NCBI GenBank assembly: GCA_035644395.1
Contig: DASQOR010000088.1
Location: forward strand, 35,148 to 99,147
DNA from: JBGPLJ01 sp035644395
Lineage (GTDB): Bacteria > Pseudomonadota > Gammaproteobacteria > Steroidobacterales > Steroidobacteraceae
Direction: 5' to 3'
DNA length: 64,000 nt
The number at the start of each line of letters is the position of its first letter. The stretch's first letter is position 1. Below, one piece after another: positions 25,118 to 33,476 of this stretch. The notes under the pieces were generated by a model. The model was not told the origin of the DNA. It saw only the letters and a list, made by a program, of their open reading frames with translations, and searched no databases. The translations under genes were made by a program, and so were the position numbers.

Positions 25118-27199
25118 TCAGAATCTGTAGTCGACCGTCACACCCCACTGGCGCGGGTCGCCGAGGCGCAGGTAAAGCTTGTCCGGAAAATCCGGCGGTT
25201 CGTTGCCGAAGAAGAAGCCGCGGACCGCGTAGCGTACGTCGAAGACGTTCCGGCCCCAGACCGTCGCGCTCCAGCGCTCGGCCGCGTAGCCGAAGCGCAG
25301 GTTCACCAGGGTGTACGGGTGCGACTGCTCGTCGTTGCTCGCGTCGAAATAGAAATTGTCCTTGCCCGCGACGTCCAGGTGCGCGAGCCAGCCGCGTGGA
25401 TGCTGGTAGCCGATCGAGACCGAGTATTCGTACTCCGGAGCGCTCGCCTGCTCCCGGCCGTCGAGATCGCGGTCGCCGAACAGATAGTCGATGTAGCGTG
25501 TACTCAGGAGCCCGAGCGTCGCCCCGAGATCCCAGCGTTCGGTCACCGCCCAGCGCCACGACGATTCGAGGCCGTAGTTTTCGCCGCGCGCGTTGTCGGT
25601 ATAGAAGACAAAAAGCGGATTCGCCGGATCGGGCTGGATCGACGTGCTCACCTGCTGGTTCTGCCGGCGCGAGTAGAAGAGCGACGCGTCCCCGGTCACG
25701 CGCCCCGCGAGCCATCCTCCCTTCAGGCCCAACTCGATGTTCGCAAGCGTCTCGGGCCCGAACCGGCGGCGGTCGTCCGGCACCCCGGGGCCGATATTGA
25801 ATCCGCCCGTCTTGTAGCCGCGGGAAAGCGCGAAGTAGGCCGTGCGCGCGTCGTCGACCTGGTAGTTGAGCGCGATCTCGCCGCCCCACATCGTGTCGGC
25901 AGGTTCGAAATGCTCGGCGTCGCTGTCCCGATAATCCGCGCTCCAGCGCTCGAGCCTGAAGCCGCCCGTCAGGGCGAATCGATCCGCGAGCGGCCAGCGC
26001 ACCTGGCCGTAGGCTGCCAGCGTATCGGCGCCGTAGGTGCTCGTGAGCGCCGTCAGGACTTCGCCGTTGTAGACATCGAGCCCGTCGTTGTCCTCGTCGA
26101 GCTTCAGGTAGTAGAGGCCGGCGACCCAGCTGCGCTCGCCGAACGCTTCGGCGCGATCCGTTCCGTTCGCCGAGCCCAGGCGCAGCTCCGCCGTCGCCGT
26201 CTCGTGCCGGCGAAGCGTCCGCGACGTGTAGTCGTTCGGTGCGAACGCTCCCCAGTCGACATCGTTGCCCCAGTCACCGTCGTAGCTCTGCTCCATGTCG
26301 GAATGCGCGAAGGTCGCGAGCGCGAGCAGGTCCACGGAATCCGCGAAGTGGTGATCGACGCGCAGCGCCCCGGCGAGCGACCGCTGCGAATCCATTCCCG
26401 GCTTGTCGGACAAGGTCGTGTACGAATTGTCGATTGCAAACGCATCGTAGCCGTTCGCGAGGTCGGCATAGAGCGCCGTGACGTCGACCGTGGTCGCGGC
26501 CGATGGCGCCCAGTGCAGTTTGCCGCGTGCGGTCAGCTCGTCGCGCCGATTGGTGTCGTCGCGACCGAGATAGGCGTTGTGGCGGAAACCGTCCGCCCGA
26601 TAGTCCTGCAGGCTCAGGCGCAAGCCGAGCGCATCGCCGCCGAGCGGCCCGCTCACCGCGGCGCCCAGCGCGCGCGTGTCGTCCTCGCCGAGCGTGAGCT
26701 CGGTGCGTGCCGTGAGCTCGGGATCGGGATCGAGCGTCTTGAACTTGATGAGGCCCGCGAGCGCGTTCGCGCCGTAGCGCGTGCCCTGCGGACCGCGCAG
26801 CACCTCGACCTGCTGCACGTCGAACAGGGTTGCCGGCATGCCGATGCCGCTGAAATCGATGTCGTCGATGAGAAAGCCGACCGAAGGGTTCGGTGCGCCC
26901 TGGTACTGCTCGAGCTCGCCGATGCCGCGCAGCTGGAAGTAGCGCGGCCGCGAGGTCGCACCCGCCCAGTTCAGGTTCGGCACGAGACTCAGTACGTCCT
27001 CGAAGTGCTGCACGCCCGATTGTTGCAGCGTCTTTTCCGGCAGCACCGTGACGCTCGCCGGGACGTCCCGCAGGCTTTCGTCCCTGAGCGTCGCCGTCAC
27101 GACGATTTCATCGAGCCAGTCCGGCTCCGCGGCGTACGCACTGAAGGCGCCTGCGCACGCAACCACGCCGGGAGCAAGCCTGAGTTTCAACGATGTCAT
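25118..27199 (-). CDS. TonB-dependent outer-membrane receptor, probable thiamine receptor
   Basis: 693 residues from ATG 27199. A signal peptide ends near AYAAEP. A TonB-box-like DEIVVTAT follows, then the plug (VLRGPQGTRYGANALAGLI near residue 115-135) and a beta-barrel ending in the aromatic terminus VTVDYRF. An AAGGGGAA ribosome-binding site is 8 nt upstream but is part of a hairpin. The TPP riboswitch in its leader and the permease/kinase downstream argue that it takes up thiamine or a thiamine phosphate. Substrate is inferred from regulation only. Confidence 0.9.
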   Translation of the reverse strand: MTSLKLRLAPGVVACAGAFSAYAAEPDWLDEIVVTATLRDESLRDVPASVTVLPEKTLQQSGVQHFEDVLSLVPNLNWAGATSRPRYFQLRGIGELEQYQGAPNPSVGFLIDDIDFSGIGMPATLFDVQQVEVLRGPQGTRYGANALAGLIKFKTLDPDPELTARTELTLGEDDTRALGAAVSGPLGGDALGLRLSLQDYRADGFRHNAYLGRDDTNRRDELTARGKLHWAPSAATTVDVTALYADLANGYDAFAIDNSYTTLSDKPGMDSQRSLAGALRVDHHFADSVDLLALATFAHSDMEQSYDGDWGNDVDWGAFAPNDYTSRTLRRHETATAELRLGSANGTDRAEAFGERSWVAGLYYLKLDEDNDGLDVYNGEVLTALTSTYGADTLAAYGQVRWPLADRFALTGGFRLERWSADYRDSDAEHFEPADTMWGGEIALNYQVDDARTAYFALSRGYKTGGFNIGPGVPDDRRRFGPETLANIELGLKGGWLAGRVTGDASLFYSRRQNQQVSTSIQPDPANPLFVFYTDNARGENYGLESSWRWAVTERWDLGATLGLLSTRYIDYLFGDRDLDGREQASAPEYEYSVSIGYQHPRGWLAHLDVAGKDNFYFDASNDEQSHPYTLVNLRFGYAAERWSATVWGRNVFDVRYAVRGFFFGNEPPDFPDKLYLRLGDPRQWGVTVDYRF

Positions 27200-27202
27200 C
27201 GG

Positions 27203-27234
27203 CCGGATTCCCCTTGATCTTCGGGAGGATCCGG
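27203..27234 (-). promoter_or_regulatory. Shine-Dalgarno-sequestering hairpin (riboswitch expression platform)
   Basis: On the minus strand CCGGAT (27229-27234) pairs with ATCCGG (27203-27208). The stem continues with a CCTCCC stretch facing AAGGGGAA (27208-27215), the ribosome-binding site of the receptor gene. The hairpin lies between the TPP aptamer and the ATG and would block initiation when formed. Confidence 0.6.
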
Positions 27235-27261
27235 CGACGCAGTGAATGGGGGGCCAAGCTG

Positions 27262-27362
27262 GCACCTGCTCCCTACGCCGGTACTAACCGGATCAGGTTC
27301 AAAGGGTTCGCCGGTGCTCACCGGCATCTCAGGTCGTGCTGCACGACCACCCCGCGGTACGG
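27262..27362 (-). promoter_or_regulatory. TPP riboswitch (THI element)
   Basis: Read on the minus strand it contains, in order, GGGGTGGTC, CTGAGATGCC, ACCCTTTGAACCTGATC, CGGTTAGTACCGGCG and TAGGGAGCAGG. These are the hallmark conserved blocks of the thiamine-pyrophosphate aptamer. It lies about 65 nt upstream of the TonB receptor start, so it should repress the thiamine-uptake operon when TPP is plentiful. The SD hairpin downstream suggests translational control. Confidence 0.96.
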
Positions 27363-27422
27363 CGGAGGATTCTAGGCGCTCGCTCGACGATTGCAACCCT
27401 CGACTCGCGGTAAGCTCTGCCG

Positions 27423-28331
27423 ATGGCGTCGAAGAGTCATCCCGTATTCCAGGTCGACGCGTTCACGCGCCAGCGCTTCTGCGGCAATCCCGCGATCGTC
27501 GTGGGCGAAGCGGACGATCTCGAGTCGCCCGAGATGCTGCGCCTCGCGAACGAACTGCATAAAGGCGACACCGTGTTCGTGCTGGAGCCCGACGCCGCCG
27601 ACCATGATCTGCGGCTGCGCTTTTTCACGCCCACGCGCGAAGTGCCGTTCATCGCGCACGCGACGATCGCCGCCCACTTTGCGCTCGGCGTCGACGGCGC
27701 GTCGCAAGCCGGGCACGTGCGCCAGAAGACCGGCGCCGGGATCATCGACGTACGCGTGCGCGGTGCCGGCGATGACCGCATCGTCGCGATCTCGCTCGCG
27801 GCGCCGACGCTCGGCAAGTCACCGGACGAGCGCGAGCGGACGCAGGTGCTCGACGCGCTCGGTCTCGGCTCGGCGGAACTCGATCCGGCCTGCCCGATGC
27901 AGGTCGCGCAGAAAGGCGGCACGCGGCTCCTCATCGGCTTGCGATCGGTCCGGCGGCTCGATTCGCTGAAGCCCGATCTCGCAGCGCTCCGCCGCTTGAG
28001 CGCACACGTCGGCGCCGACGGCTATTTCATTTTCGCGCGTGACGGCGCAGCCGATGGGTGCTTGACCGAAGCGCGTCTTTTCTGCCCGGCCATCGGCATC
28101 GACGAAGATCCCGTGAGCGGCAACGCGCACGGCATGCTCGGCGTGTACCTCTACGCGCACGGCCTGCTCGCCGCGACCGACGGCCGCCCGCGCTTCGCGG
28201 GTATGCAAGGTCGCGCGCTCGGCCGGCCCGGCCGCGTCCAGATCGAACTCACGACGGCCGGCGCGAGCGTCTCCTCCATCACCATCGAAGGCGAAGCGGT
28301 GCTCGTCTACCGCACGACCGTCGAGGCCTGA
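27423..28331 (+). CDS. PhzF-family isomerase-like protein
   Basis: 302 residues with the two-lobed PhzF/diaminopimelate-epimerase fold. The N-terminal VFQVDAFT and GNPAIVV, the PFIAHAT histidine loop and C-terminal EDPVSGNAHG are all family features. The glutamate that acts as catalytic acid/base in PhzF (in SETTFV) is Asp49 here (KGDTVFV). No phenazine genes are nearby. Most chromosomal PhzF-like proteins have unknown substrates, so no reaction is assigned. Confidence 0.85.
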   Translation: MASKSHPVFQVDAFTRQRFCGNPAIVVGEADDLESPEMLRLANELHKGDTVFVLEPDAADHDLRLRFFTPTREVPFIAHATIAAHFALGVDGASQAGHVRQKTGAGIIDVRVRGAGDDRIVAISLAAPTLGKSPDERERTQVLDALGLGSAELDPACPMQVAQKGGTRLLIGLRSVRRLDSLKPDLAALRRLSAHVGADGYFIFARDGAADGCLTEARLFCPAIGIDEDPVSGNAHGMLGVYLYAHGLLAATDGRPRFAGMQGRALGRPGRVQIELTTAGASVSSITIEGEAVLVYRTTVEA

Positions 28332-28339
28332 CGCCGTCG

Positions 28340-29260
28340 TCAGTCGGCGGCGACCAGGGCGACGCGCTTGCCGTCGGGGCTGAACGCGAGACGCGTGATG
28401 TTCTTGAGGCCGGCCCTGGTGAAATCCGCGAACGGCAGCCATGGCCCGCCCGTCGCGGGATTCCACGCGAGCAGCGCGCCTTCCTGCGCCATCACGATGC
28501 GTCCATCGGGCGTCCACGCATAGTCGATGTCGCCGGAACGGAGCGGCCGCGCGAGATCCGCCACCTGGCGGGTCGCGGGATCGAAGCTTCGAATACGCGT
28601 GTCCTTCTCATCCGCGAGATCGACGAAGCTCGCGAGCGGCTTGCGGGGAATCCGGTGGAGCGAGCGGCCAATGGGGCCCGCGATGCGGTCGTACTTGCCG
28701 GTCTTGACGTCCGCGACATAGAGCGCGTTCGGCTCGCCGAGCACGAAGAGCGCGAGCGTCCGCGCATCGAGCCACACGTGATAGCCGACGGGCTCCGGCG
28801 CCTCGAGCACCCGGTGAAAGGAGTCGTTCATCACCGGGAGGCCGCGATCGCCGCGCGGGAGCGGAAAGCTCCACAGGTGCTGGCGCTGGTCCGGCTCGAT
28901 GCGCACGACCGAAATCTGCCGGCCGTCGGGCATCAGCGTCGGCGAGAATTCCGGCTCGGGCGTCGACGTGATGCGTGTGCGTTCGCCCGTCGCGAGCTTC
29001 AGCCGGTAGATATTGGTGCCGCTCTCATCGTCCGCCGTGAATAGCAGCGTCCTGCCGTCCGGCAGGAAACGCGGCTGATTGTCATACCCCGGCCGGTGCG
29101 TCACGTTTACCGGGGCACAAGGACAACCCGGGCCGGTGAGCTCGGCGACATATATGTCGACGGTGGGGAACGCATTTTGCGCGGCTCCAGTGTGACCGAA
29201 GCCCGCCCATGCGAGCGGCGCGAGCAGGATGGCTCTCACAAACGGACGTCTTGTCTGCAC
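28340..29260 (-). CDS. Exported TolB-like (PD40) beta-propeller protein
   Basis: 306 residues. GTG at 29260 is chosen because GGAGGTGA sits 4 nt upstream and a signal peptide (MQTRRPFVRAILLAPLAWAG) follows directly. The mature part repeats PD40/WD40-like blades with D-G motifs (FLPDGRTLLFTADD, LMPDGRQISVV, WTPDGRIVMA, FSPDGKRVALV). It is periplasmic or secreted. Convergent with the PhzF-like gene; the 14 nt from stop to stop form a small TGACG/CGTCA hairpin. No enzymatic residues are recognised, so the function is unknown. Confidence 0.8.
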   Translation of the reverse strand: MQTRRPFVRAILLAPLAWAGFGHTGAAQNAFPTVDIYVAELTGPGCPCAPVNVTHRPGYDNQPRFLPDGRTLLFTADDESGTNIYRLKLATGERTRITSTPEPEFSPTLMPDGRQISVVRIEPDQRQHLWSFPLPRGDRGLPVMNDSFHRVLEAPEPVGYHVWLDARTLALFVLGEPNALYVADVKTGKYDRIAGPIGRSLHRIPRKPLASFVDLADEKDTRIRSFDPATRQVADLARPLRSGDIDYAWTPDGRIVMAQEGALLAWNPATGGPWLPFADFTRAGLKNITRLAFSPDGKRVALVAAD

Positions 29261-29439
29261 CGGTTCACCTCCAGGTTGAGACGCAGGCAGCAATTCCCGC
29301 ATCTCCCCTCGTTGTTGTTGACATAAAGGGCCGGGCGCTTTGGCGCGTTGCGAGATTCCGCACGCCGCGATTTTTGCCGAAGACCTATTTTTGCGCCCGT
29401 CGCCAGACCCCGTCGAAATGGACTCAAGAGGAGTTCGCC

Positions 29440-29691
29440 ATGAATGTTGCCACACCCCGGCTCGGCATAGCGGCCCTGGCCTTCGCGGCTGCGGCTGCCA
29501 TTGCGCTCGTATTCGCCATCCCCGCCCTGTTCGCGGGTCCGAAGCATTCGATGCCTGCGATCCCCGCGATGCCCAAGGCGCGCGCCGAAGTCAGCATCTC
29601 GCAGCTCCCGGTCGGCAAGGACATGCCCATCGCGCCCGCCCCGGCGAGCGGCAAAGCGATCGAGACCGTCGTCGTCCAGTCGAGCCGCTAA
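29440..29691 (+). CDS. Small membrane-anchored or exported protein, unknown
   Basis: 83 residues from ATG 29440 with AAGAGGAG 7 nt upstream, a good ribosome-binding site. Residues 8-33 form one Ala-rich hydrophobic segment ending in FAGPKHSM, either a signal peptide or an anchor. The rest is Pro/Ala/Lys-rich with no domain (MPAIPAMPKA, PIAPAPASGK). It is divergent from the beta-propeller gene and convergent with the MFS gene. A longer in-frame ORF from 29209 is unlikely. No function can be given. Confidence 0.6.
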   Translation: MNVATPRLGIAALAFAAAAAIALVFAIPALFAGPKHSMPAIPAMPKARAEVSISQLPVGKDMPIAPAPASGKAIETVVVQSSR

Positions 29692-29695
29692 GGCT

Positions 29696-30871
29696 TCAGT
29701 GCACCGTCTCGGGTAGCCGCACGCGCTGGATCAGCCAGAGCGCGGGCAGCACCATCAGCGCCGACACCCAGAACGGCGCGCTGTGGCCGATGTGGGCCGA
29801 ACAGATCGCGGCGACACCCGGACCGACGATTCGACCCAGGCTCTGCGCATTCTGCAGCCCCGCCAGGATCGCGCCGCGCTGGCGTGGATCCGCAAAAAAT
29901 GTCGTGAGCGTCGAGCCGCAGGTCTGGAAGATCCCGAGACCGAAGCCGATCAGGAAGTTCGCGCAGCCGATCTCGATCGGCAGGGGCGCTAGCCAGAGGA
30001 TAACGAGTCCCGCCGCGAGAATGAGCCCGCCGACCTGCGCCACACGCCGCTCGCCGAGATAGCGCGTCAGCATGCCAACGGCGACACCCTGACCGATCGT
30101 CGCACCGACAGCCGACAACAGCAGCAGCCAGGTCGTGAGCTTCGGACTCATGCCGGCGTAGTGCGTGCCCCAGAGCGGGAACGCCGCTTGCATCGTCGTG
30201 CCGACAACCGACATCACCCAGGCGGCCGACAACACGAGGGATAGCCCCGGTATCTTGAGCCCGCTCAGCAACGGCGAACGCGCACCGGGATGGCGCTCGG
30301 ACAATGGCCGGCGATTTTCCGGACGCAGGCTTTCCTTCAACACGAAGATGCTCCCGGCGAGCGCGAGGCAACTCGTAAGCGCACCGGTAATGGCCGGGCC
30401 CATCAGGCTGAAAGAGGCGATGTCGTTGCCCGCGAAGGCGCCGCCCACGACCGGGCCGAGCGTGAAGCCCGCCCCGAACGCCGTTCCCATGAAGCCGAGC
30501 GTTTTCGCGCGGGTCTCGGGCGTTGAGCTGTCCGTCGCGTAAGCGAATGCGGCGCCGAGATTGCCGGCCATGAAACCGCCGACGGCACGCGCCGCGAGCA
30601 GCATCGTCGTGCTGCCCGCGCTCGCCAGCATCACGTAGCTGCAGACAGCGCCACTCAGGCTCGCGATGAAAATGGGCTTGCGGCCGTACGCATCGCTCAA
30701 CCGGCCCCAGATGGGCGCGGCCATCATCTGGAAAATCGAAAAGACACCGGGCCCGCCCCAGACGACGAGCCAGTCGGGCGCGCCCGCGCGCATCATCGCG
30801 TAGGGAAACGTCGAACCGACGATTCCGAATCCCAGGAGGTCGACGAATACGATGAGGAGCAGCACGGCCAT
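29696..30871 (-). CDS. MFS transporter, TetA/DHA1-like
   Basis: 391 residues from ATG 30871 with about 12 transmembrane segments. The MFS loop 2-3 motif is present as GRLSDAYGRKP and the drug:H+ antiporter motif C region as GAGFTLGPVVGG. It resembles TetA-type exporters, but substrate cannot be predicted. In-frame extension to 31657 is only antisense to the neighbouring gene. Start-to-start distance to the divergent esterase-like gene is about 50 nt. Confidence 0.88.
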   Translation of the reverse strand: MAVLLLIVFVDLLGFGIVGSTFPYAMMRAGAPDWLVVWGGPGVFSIFQMMAAPIWGRLSDAYGRKPIFIASLSGAVCSYVMLASAGSTTMLLAARAVGGFMAGNLGAAFAYATDSSTPETRAKTLGFMGTAFGAGFTLGPVVGGAFAGNDIASFSLMGPAITGALTSCLALAGSIFVLKESLRPENRRPLSERHPGARSPLLSGLKIPGLSLVLSAAWVMSVVGTTMQAAFPLWGTHYAGMSPKLTTWLLLLSAVGATIGQGVAVGMLTRYLGERRVAQVGGLILAAGLVILWLAPLPIEIGCANFLIGFGLGIFQTCGSTLTTFFADPRQRGAILAGLQNAQSLGRIVGPGVAAICSAHIGHSAPFWVSALMVLPALWLIQRVRLPETVH

Positions 30872-30922
30872 CGATCCAGTGTAGCGGCAGGCGCCGCCCC
30901 GTGTTGGCCCTATACTGTCGCC

Positions 30923-32014
30923 ATGCGTGTGACTCCCAAACGCATTTTCATCTTCACCGGCGTGCTGCTGGCCGTTGCAGGGCTCGTCGCCCTGAGGATT
31001 CTGACGGCGAGCGGCGCATTCGCGACCGCGCGGCGGCAGGACATCGCGGGCTGTACTTCTTTCGCGCTGCCGGGGTCCGCTGCGGATCTCGAGATGGACC
31101 GCTCGAGCGGCATCGTCTACCTGTCGGTTCTCGATCGGCGCGCGCTCGACGGCAATGCGCTCGTGACGGGCACCATCCTGAAACTCGATCTCAACGATCC
31201 CGGGGCACAGGCGCTGCCCGCGACGACGGGCGACCCGCCAGGCTTTCGACCGGCCGGACTCAGTCTCTGGGCGCACCCGAATGGACCCCGCCGGCTCTTC
31301 GTGGTGAATCACGCGGTCGATGCGGATGGCGCCGAAGGACGCAGCGTCGAGGTGTTCGAGGAGGAAGAGGACGATCACCTCTTTCACTATCGCAAGACCG
31401 TGCTCGATCCCGCATTCGTGAACCCGGACGACGTGGCGGCCGTCGGGCCCGACCAGTTCTACCTGACGAACCACGGCGGGGCCGGCAACGTGCTCACCCG
31501 GGCCGTCGAGACGGTCATCCGCCCCGGCTGGTCGGACGTGCTCTATTACGACGGCACGAAATCGTCGGTCGCCGTGTCGGGCCGGAGCTTCGCCGGCGGC
31601 GTCACCGTATCGGCGGATGGCTTGCGACTGTACCTCGCGGAGGCGGGAGCGAAGCAACTCCTCATCTTCGATCGCGACACCGAGACCGGCAGTCTCTACT
31701 GGAGCAGTCTCATCGAAGTCGCGGGCGCACCGGACAAGCTCGATATCGGCGAAGACGGTGCGCTCTGGGCGGCCGTCGAGCCGAATACCTGGGCGCGCGA
31801 GCGGAGCTTGTCATCGACCACGCCCGCACCGACCGTGATCCTGAAGTTTGCGGCGCCCGTGAACGGATTCTCGAAGGCGCAGACGATCTACTCGAATGCG
31901 GGCGGTGACTTCTCGGGTGGCAGCGCCGCCGTCGCGCACAAGAATCAGCTCATCATCGGCTCCGTCACCGAGAAACGGCTGCTGCGTTGTCCGCTCCCGA
32001 ATCCTCCCGGCTGA
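30923..32014 (+). CDS. Paraoxonase/arylesterase-like (SMP-30 superfamily) beta-propeller
   Basis: 363 residues with an N-terminal membrane anchor (residues 8-25, IFIFTGVLLAVAGLVALRI). The paraoxonase-like blocks are clear: FRPAGLSLWAHP, LFVVNH, NPDDVAAVGPDQFYLTNHGG and YLAEAGAKQ. Such proteins bind calcium in the propeller centre and hydrolyse lactones or aryl esters. Convergent with the ABC ATPase gene, with 10 nt between them. Substrate unknown. Confidence 0.82.
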   Translation: MRVTPKRIFIFTGVLLAVAGLVALRILTASGAFATARRQDIAGCTSFALPGSAADLEMDRSSGIVYLSVLDRRALDGNALVTGTILKLDLNDPGAQALPATTGDPPGFRPAGLSLWAHPNGPRRLFVVNHAVDADGAEGRSVEVFEEEEDDHLFHYRKTVLDPAFVNPDDVAAVGPDQFYLTNHGGAGNVLTRAVETVIRPGWSDVLYYDGTKSSVAVSGRSFAGGVTVSADGLRLYLAEAGAKQLLIFDRDTETGSLYWSSLIEVAGAPDKLDIGEDGALWAAVEPNTWARERSLSSTTPAPTVILKFAAPVNGFSKAQTIYSNAGGDFSGGSAAVAHKNQLIIGSVTEKRLLRCPLPNPPG

Positions 32015-32024
32015 AGGCCTCGCC

Positions 32025-33476
32025 TCAGCGCTGTCCCACGGTGAGCCGCCCGCGGCCGAGCCGCGCCACCCGGTCGATCGATGGAATCAGGTCCTCGGCG
32101 TGATGGGTCGCGAGAATGATCTGCACGCCCTCGCCCGCTGTTCGCTCGAGCAGCGTGAGGGTTTCGCGCCGCCCGGCGGGATCGAGCCCCGTACAGGGTT
32201 CGTCGAGCAGCAGGAGCCACGGGTCGTGCACGAGCGCGCGCGCGATCAGCGCCCGGCGCAGCTGTCCGTAGCTAACGCTCTTCGGCGGCTTGCTTGCGAA
32301 GTCCGTGAGATCGAAGCGTTCGAGGCAGGCCCGCGTGCGCCGCCGATCGGCGCGCGTCGACGGCTCGTTGAGCCCGACGCTCGCGTAGATGCCGGACAGC
32401 ACCAGCTCCTCGATGCTGGCCAGTAGAGCGAGCTCGCTCTGCAGTTCGGGCGACACCCAACCGACCCGCTGCTTGAACCGCTCGATGTGTTCACCGGGCC
32501 GATGGCCGTGGCGCTCGATCACGCCGCCGAGCGCCGGTGCGATGTCACCGTAAATCAGCTTGAGCAGCGTCGACTTGCCGACGCCGTTCGCGCCGATCAG
32601 GCCCCATTGTTCGCCTGCGCGTATCGTCCAGTCGACGTTCGCGAGCACCGGCCGGTAATCGCGGTAGAGGGAGACGTCTCGCAATTCGATGCGCGCCTCG
32701 CCCGCCCGAAATGCGGTCGTTCGAACACCGTGCCGGCGCGGCTTTGCCGGCGCCGCGAGGGCCGGCGCGCGTTTCAGGCGATGCAGCTTTCCCAGCCGTA
32801 GCTCCGCCCAATGTGTCGCACGCCGGGGCAGGTCCTCCGCGCGATGCGCGGAAACGACCCACGGCACGCGCGAGCGGGCAAGCCCGTCGAGAATCGCGTG
32901 CAGGCGCTCCCGGTGTTCGAAATCGAGCCCGTTGAAGACTTCGTCGAGGAGCAGCAGGCGCGGCCGCATCGCGAACGCGCGCGCAATCAGGACACGCCGT
33001 CGCTCGCCGTAAGAGAGCGTCAGCATCCGACGACGCCGCAGCTTCGCGAGCGCGAAGCGACGAATGAGGCCGCGGACCCGGCGACGCGCGGCCGGCGTGA
33101 GCGGCTCGAGGGGCAGGTCGGATGCGTGTACGCCGGTCGCGAGCACTTGTTCGACGGTCAGGTTCCAGCCGTAGCGCTCGTACTTGTCCTGGCGTTCGGC
33201 GCCGACGTACGCGACGTCGTTCCTGATTTCCCGCAACTCGACGGAGTCATCGCCCAGGCGATAGTCGCGGCGGGCGCGCGCGGACGGGCTTGGCCAGACA
33301 TCGCCCGCGATGAGTTTCAAAAGCTGTGTCTTGCCGGCGCCATTGGCGCCGATGAGCGCCCAGCGCTCGCCCGGTGCGACGGTCCAGTTGACGCCGCGGA
33401 GGATCCGGCGTCCGTCGCGGGTCAGGTTGATGTGACGCAGCCGCACCTCGAGAGCGCGGCGCCGCTGCCCCGTCAT
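32025..33476 (-). CDS. Double ABC ATPase, ModF/PhrA-like
   Basis: 483 residues with two nucleotide-binding domains and no membrane segment. Walker A motifs are GANGAGKTQ and GANGVGKST; the signature motifs are LSYGERRR and VSYGQLRR; Walker B/D-loop are LLLLDEVFNGLD and LLLLDEPCTGLD. The layout and the 'GERWALIGANGAGKT' style match ModF, whose role is unclear (once linked to molybdenum or photorepair). Its ATG overlaps the MBL hydrolase stop (ATGA), so the two are cotranslated. No mod genes are present here. Confidence 0.85.
   Translation of the reverse strand: MTGQRRRALEVRLRHINLTRDGRRILRGVNWTVAPGERWALIGANGAGKTQLLKLIAGDVWPSPSARARRDYRLGDDSVELREIRNDVAYVGAERQDKYERYGWNLTVEQVLATGVHASDLPLEPLTPAARRRVRGLIRRFALAKLRRRRMLTLSYGERRRVLIARAFAMRPRLLLLDEVFNGLDFEHRERLHAILDGLARSRVPWVVSAHRAEDLPRRATHWAELRLGKLHRLKRAPALAAPAKPRRHGVRTTAFRAGEARIELRDVSLYRDYRPVLANVDWTIRAGEQWGLIGANGVGKSTLLKLIYGDIAPALGGVIERHGHRPGEHIERFKQRVGWVSPELQSELALLASIEELVLSGIYASVGLNEPSTRADRRRTRACLERFDLTDFASKPPKSVSYGQLRRALIARALVHDPWLLLLDEPCTGLDPAGRRETLTLLERTAGEGVQIILATHHAEDLIPSIDRVARLGRGRLTVGQR

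Noticed and set aside
24830..27217. 795-residue + strand ORF
   Set aside because: Opposite the riboswitch-controlled TonB receptor and UPF0045 genes; Arg/Val/Glu-rich with no domain.
27423..28331. Phenazine biosynthesis locus
   Set aside because: Only a PhzF-like gene is present; none of the other phz genes lies nearby and the family is broad.
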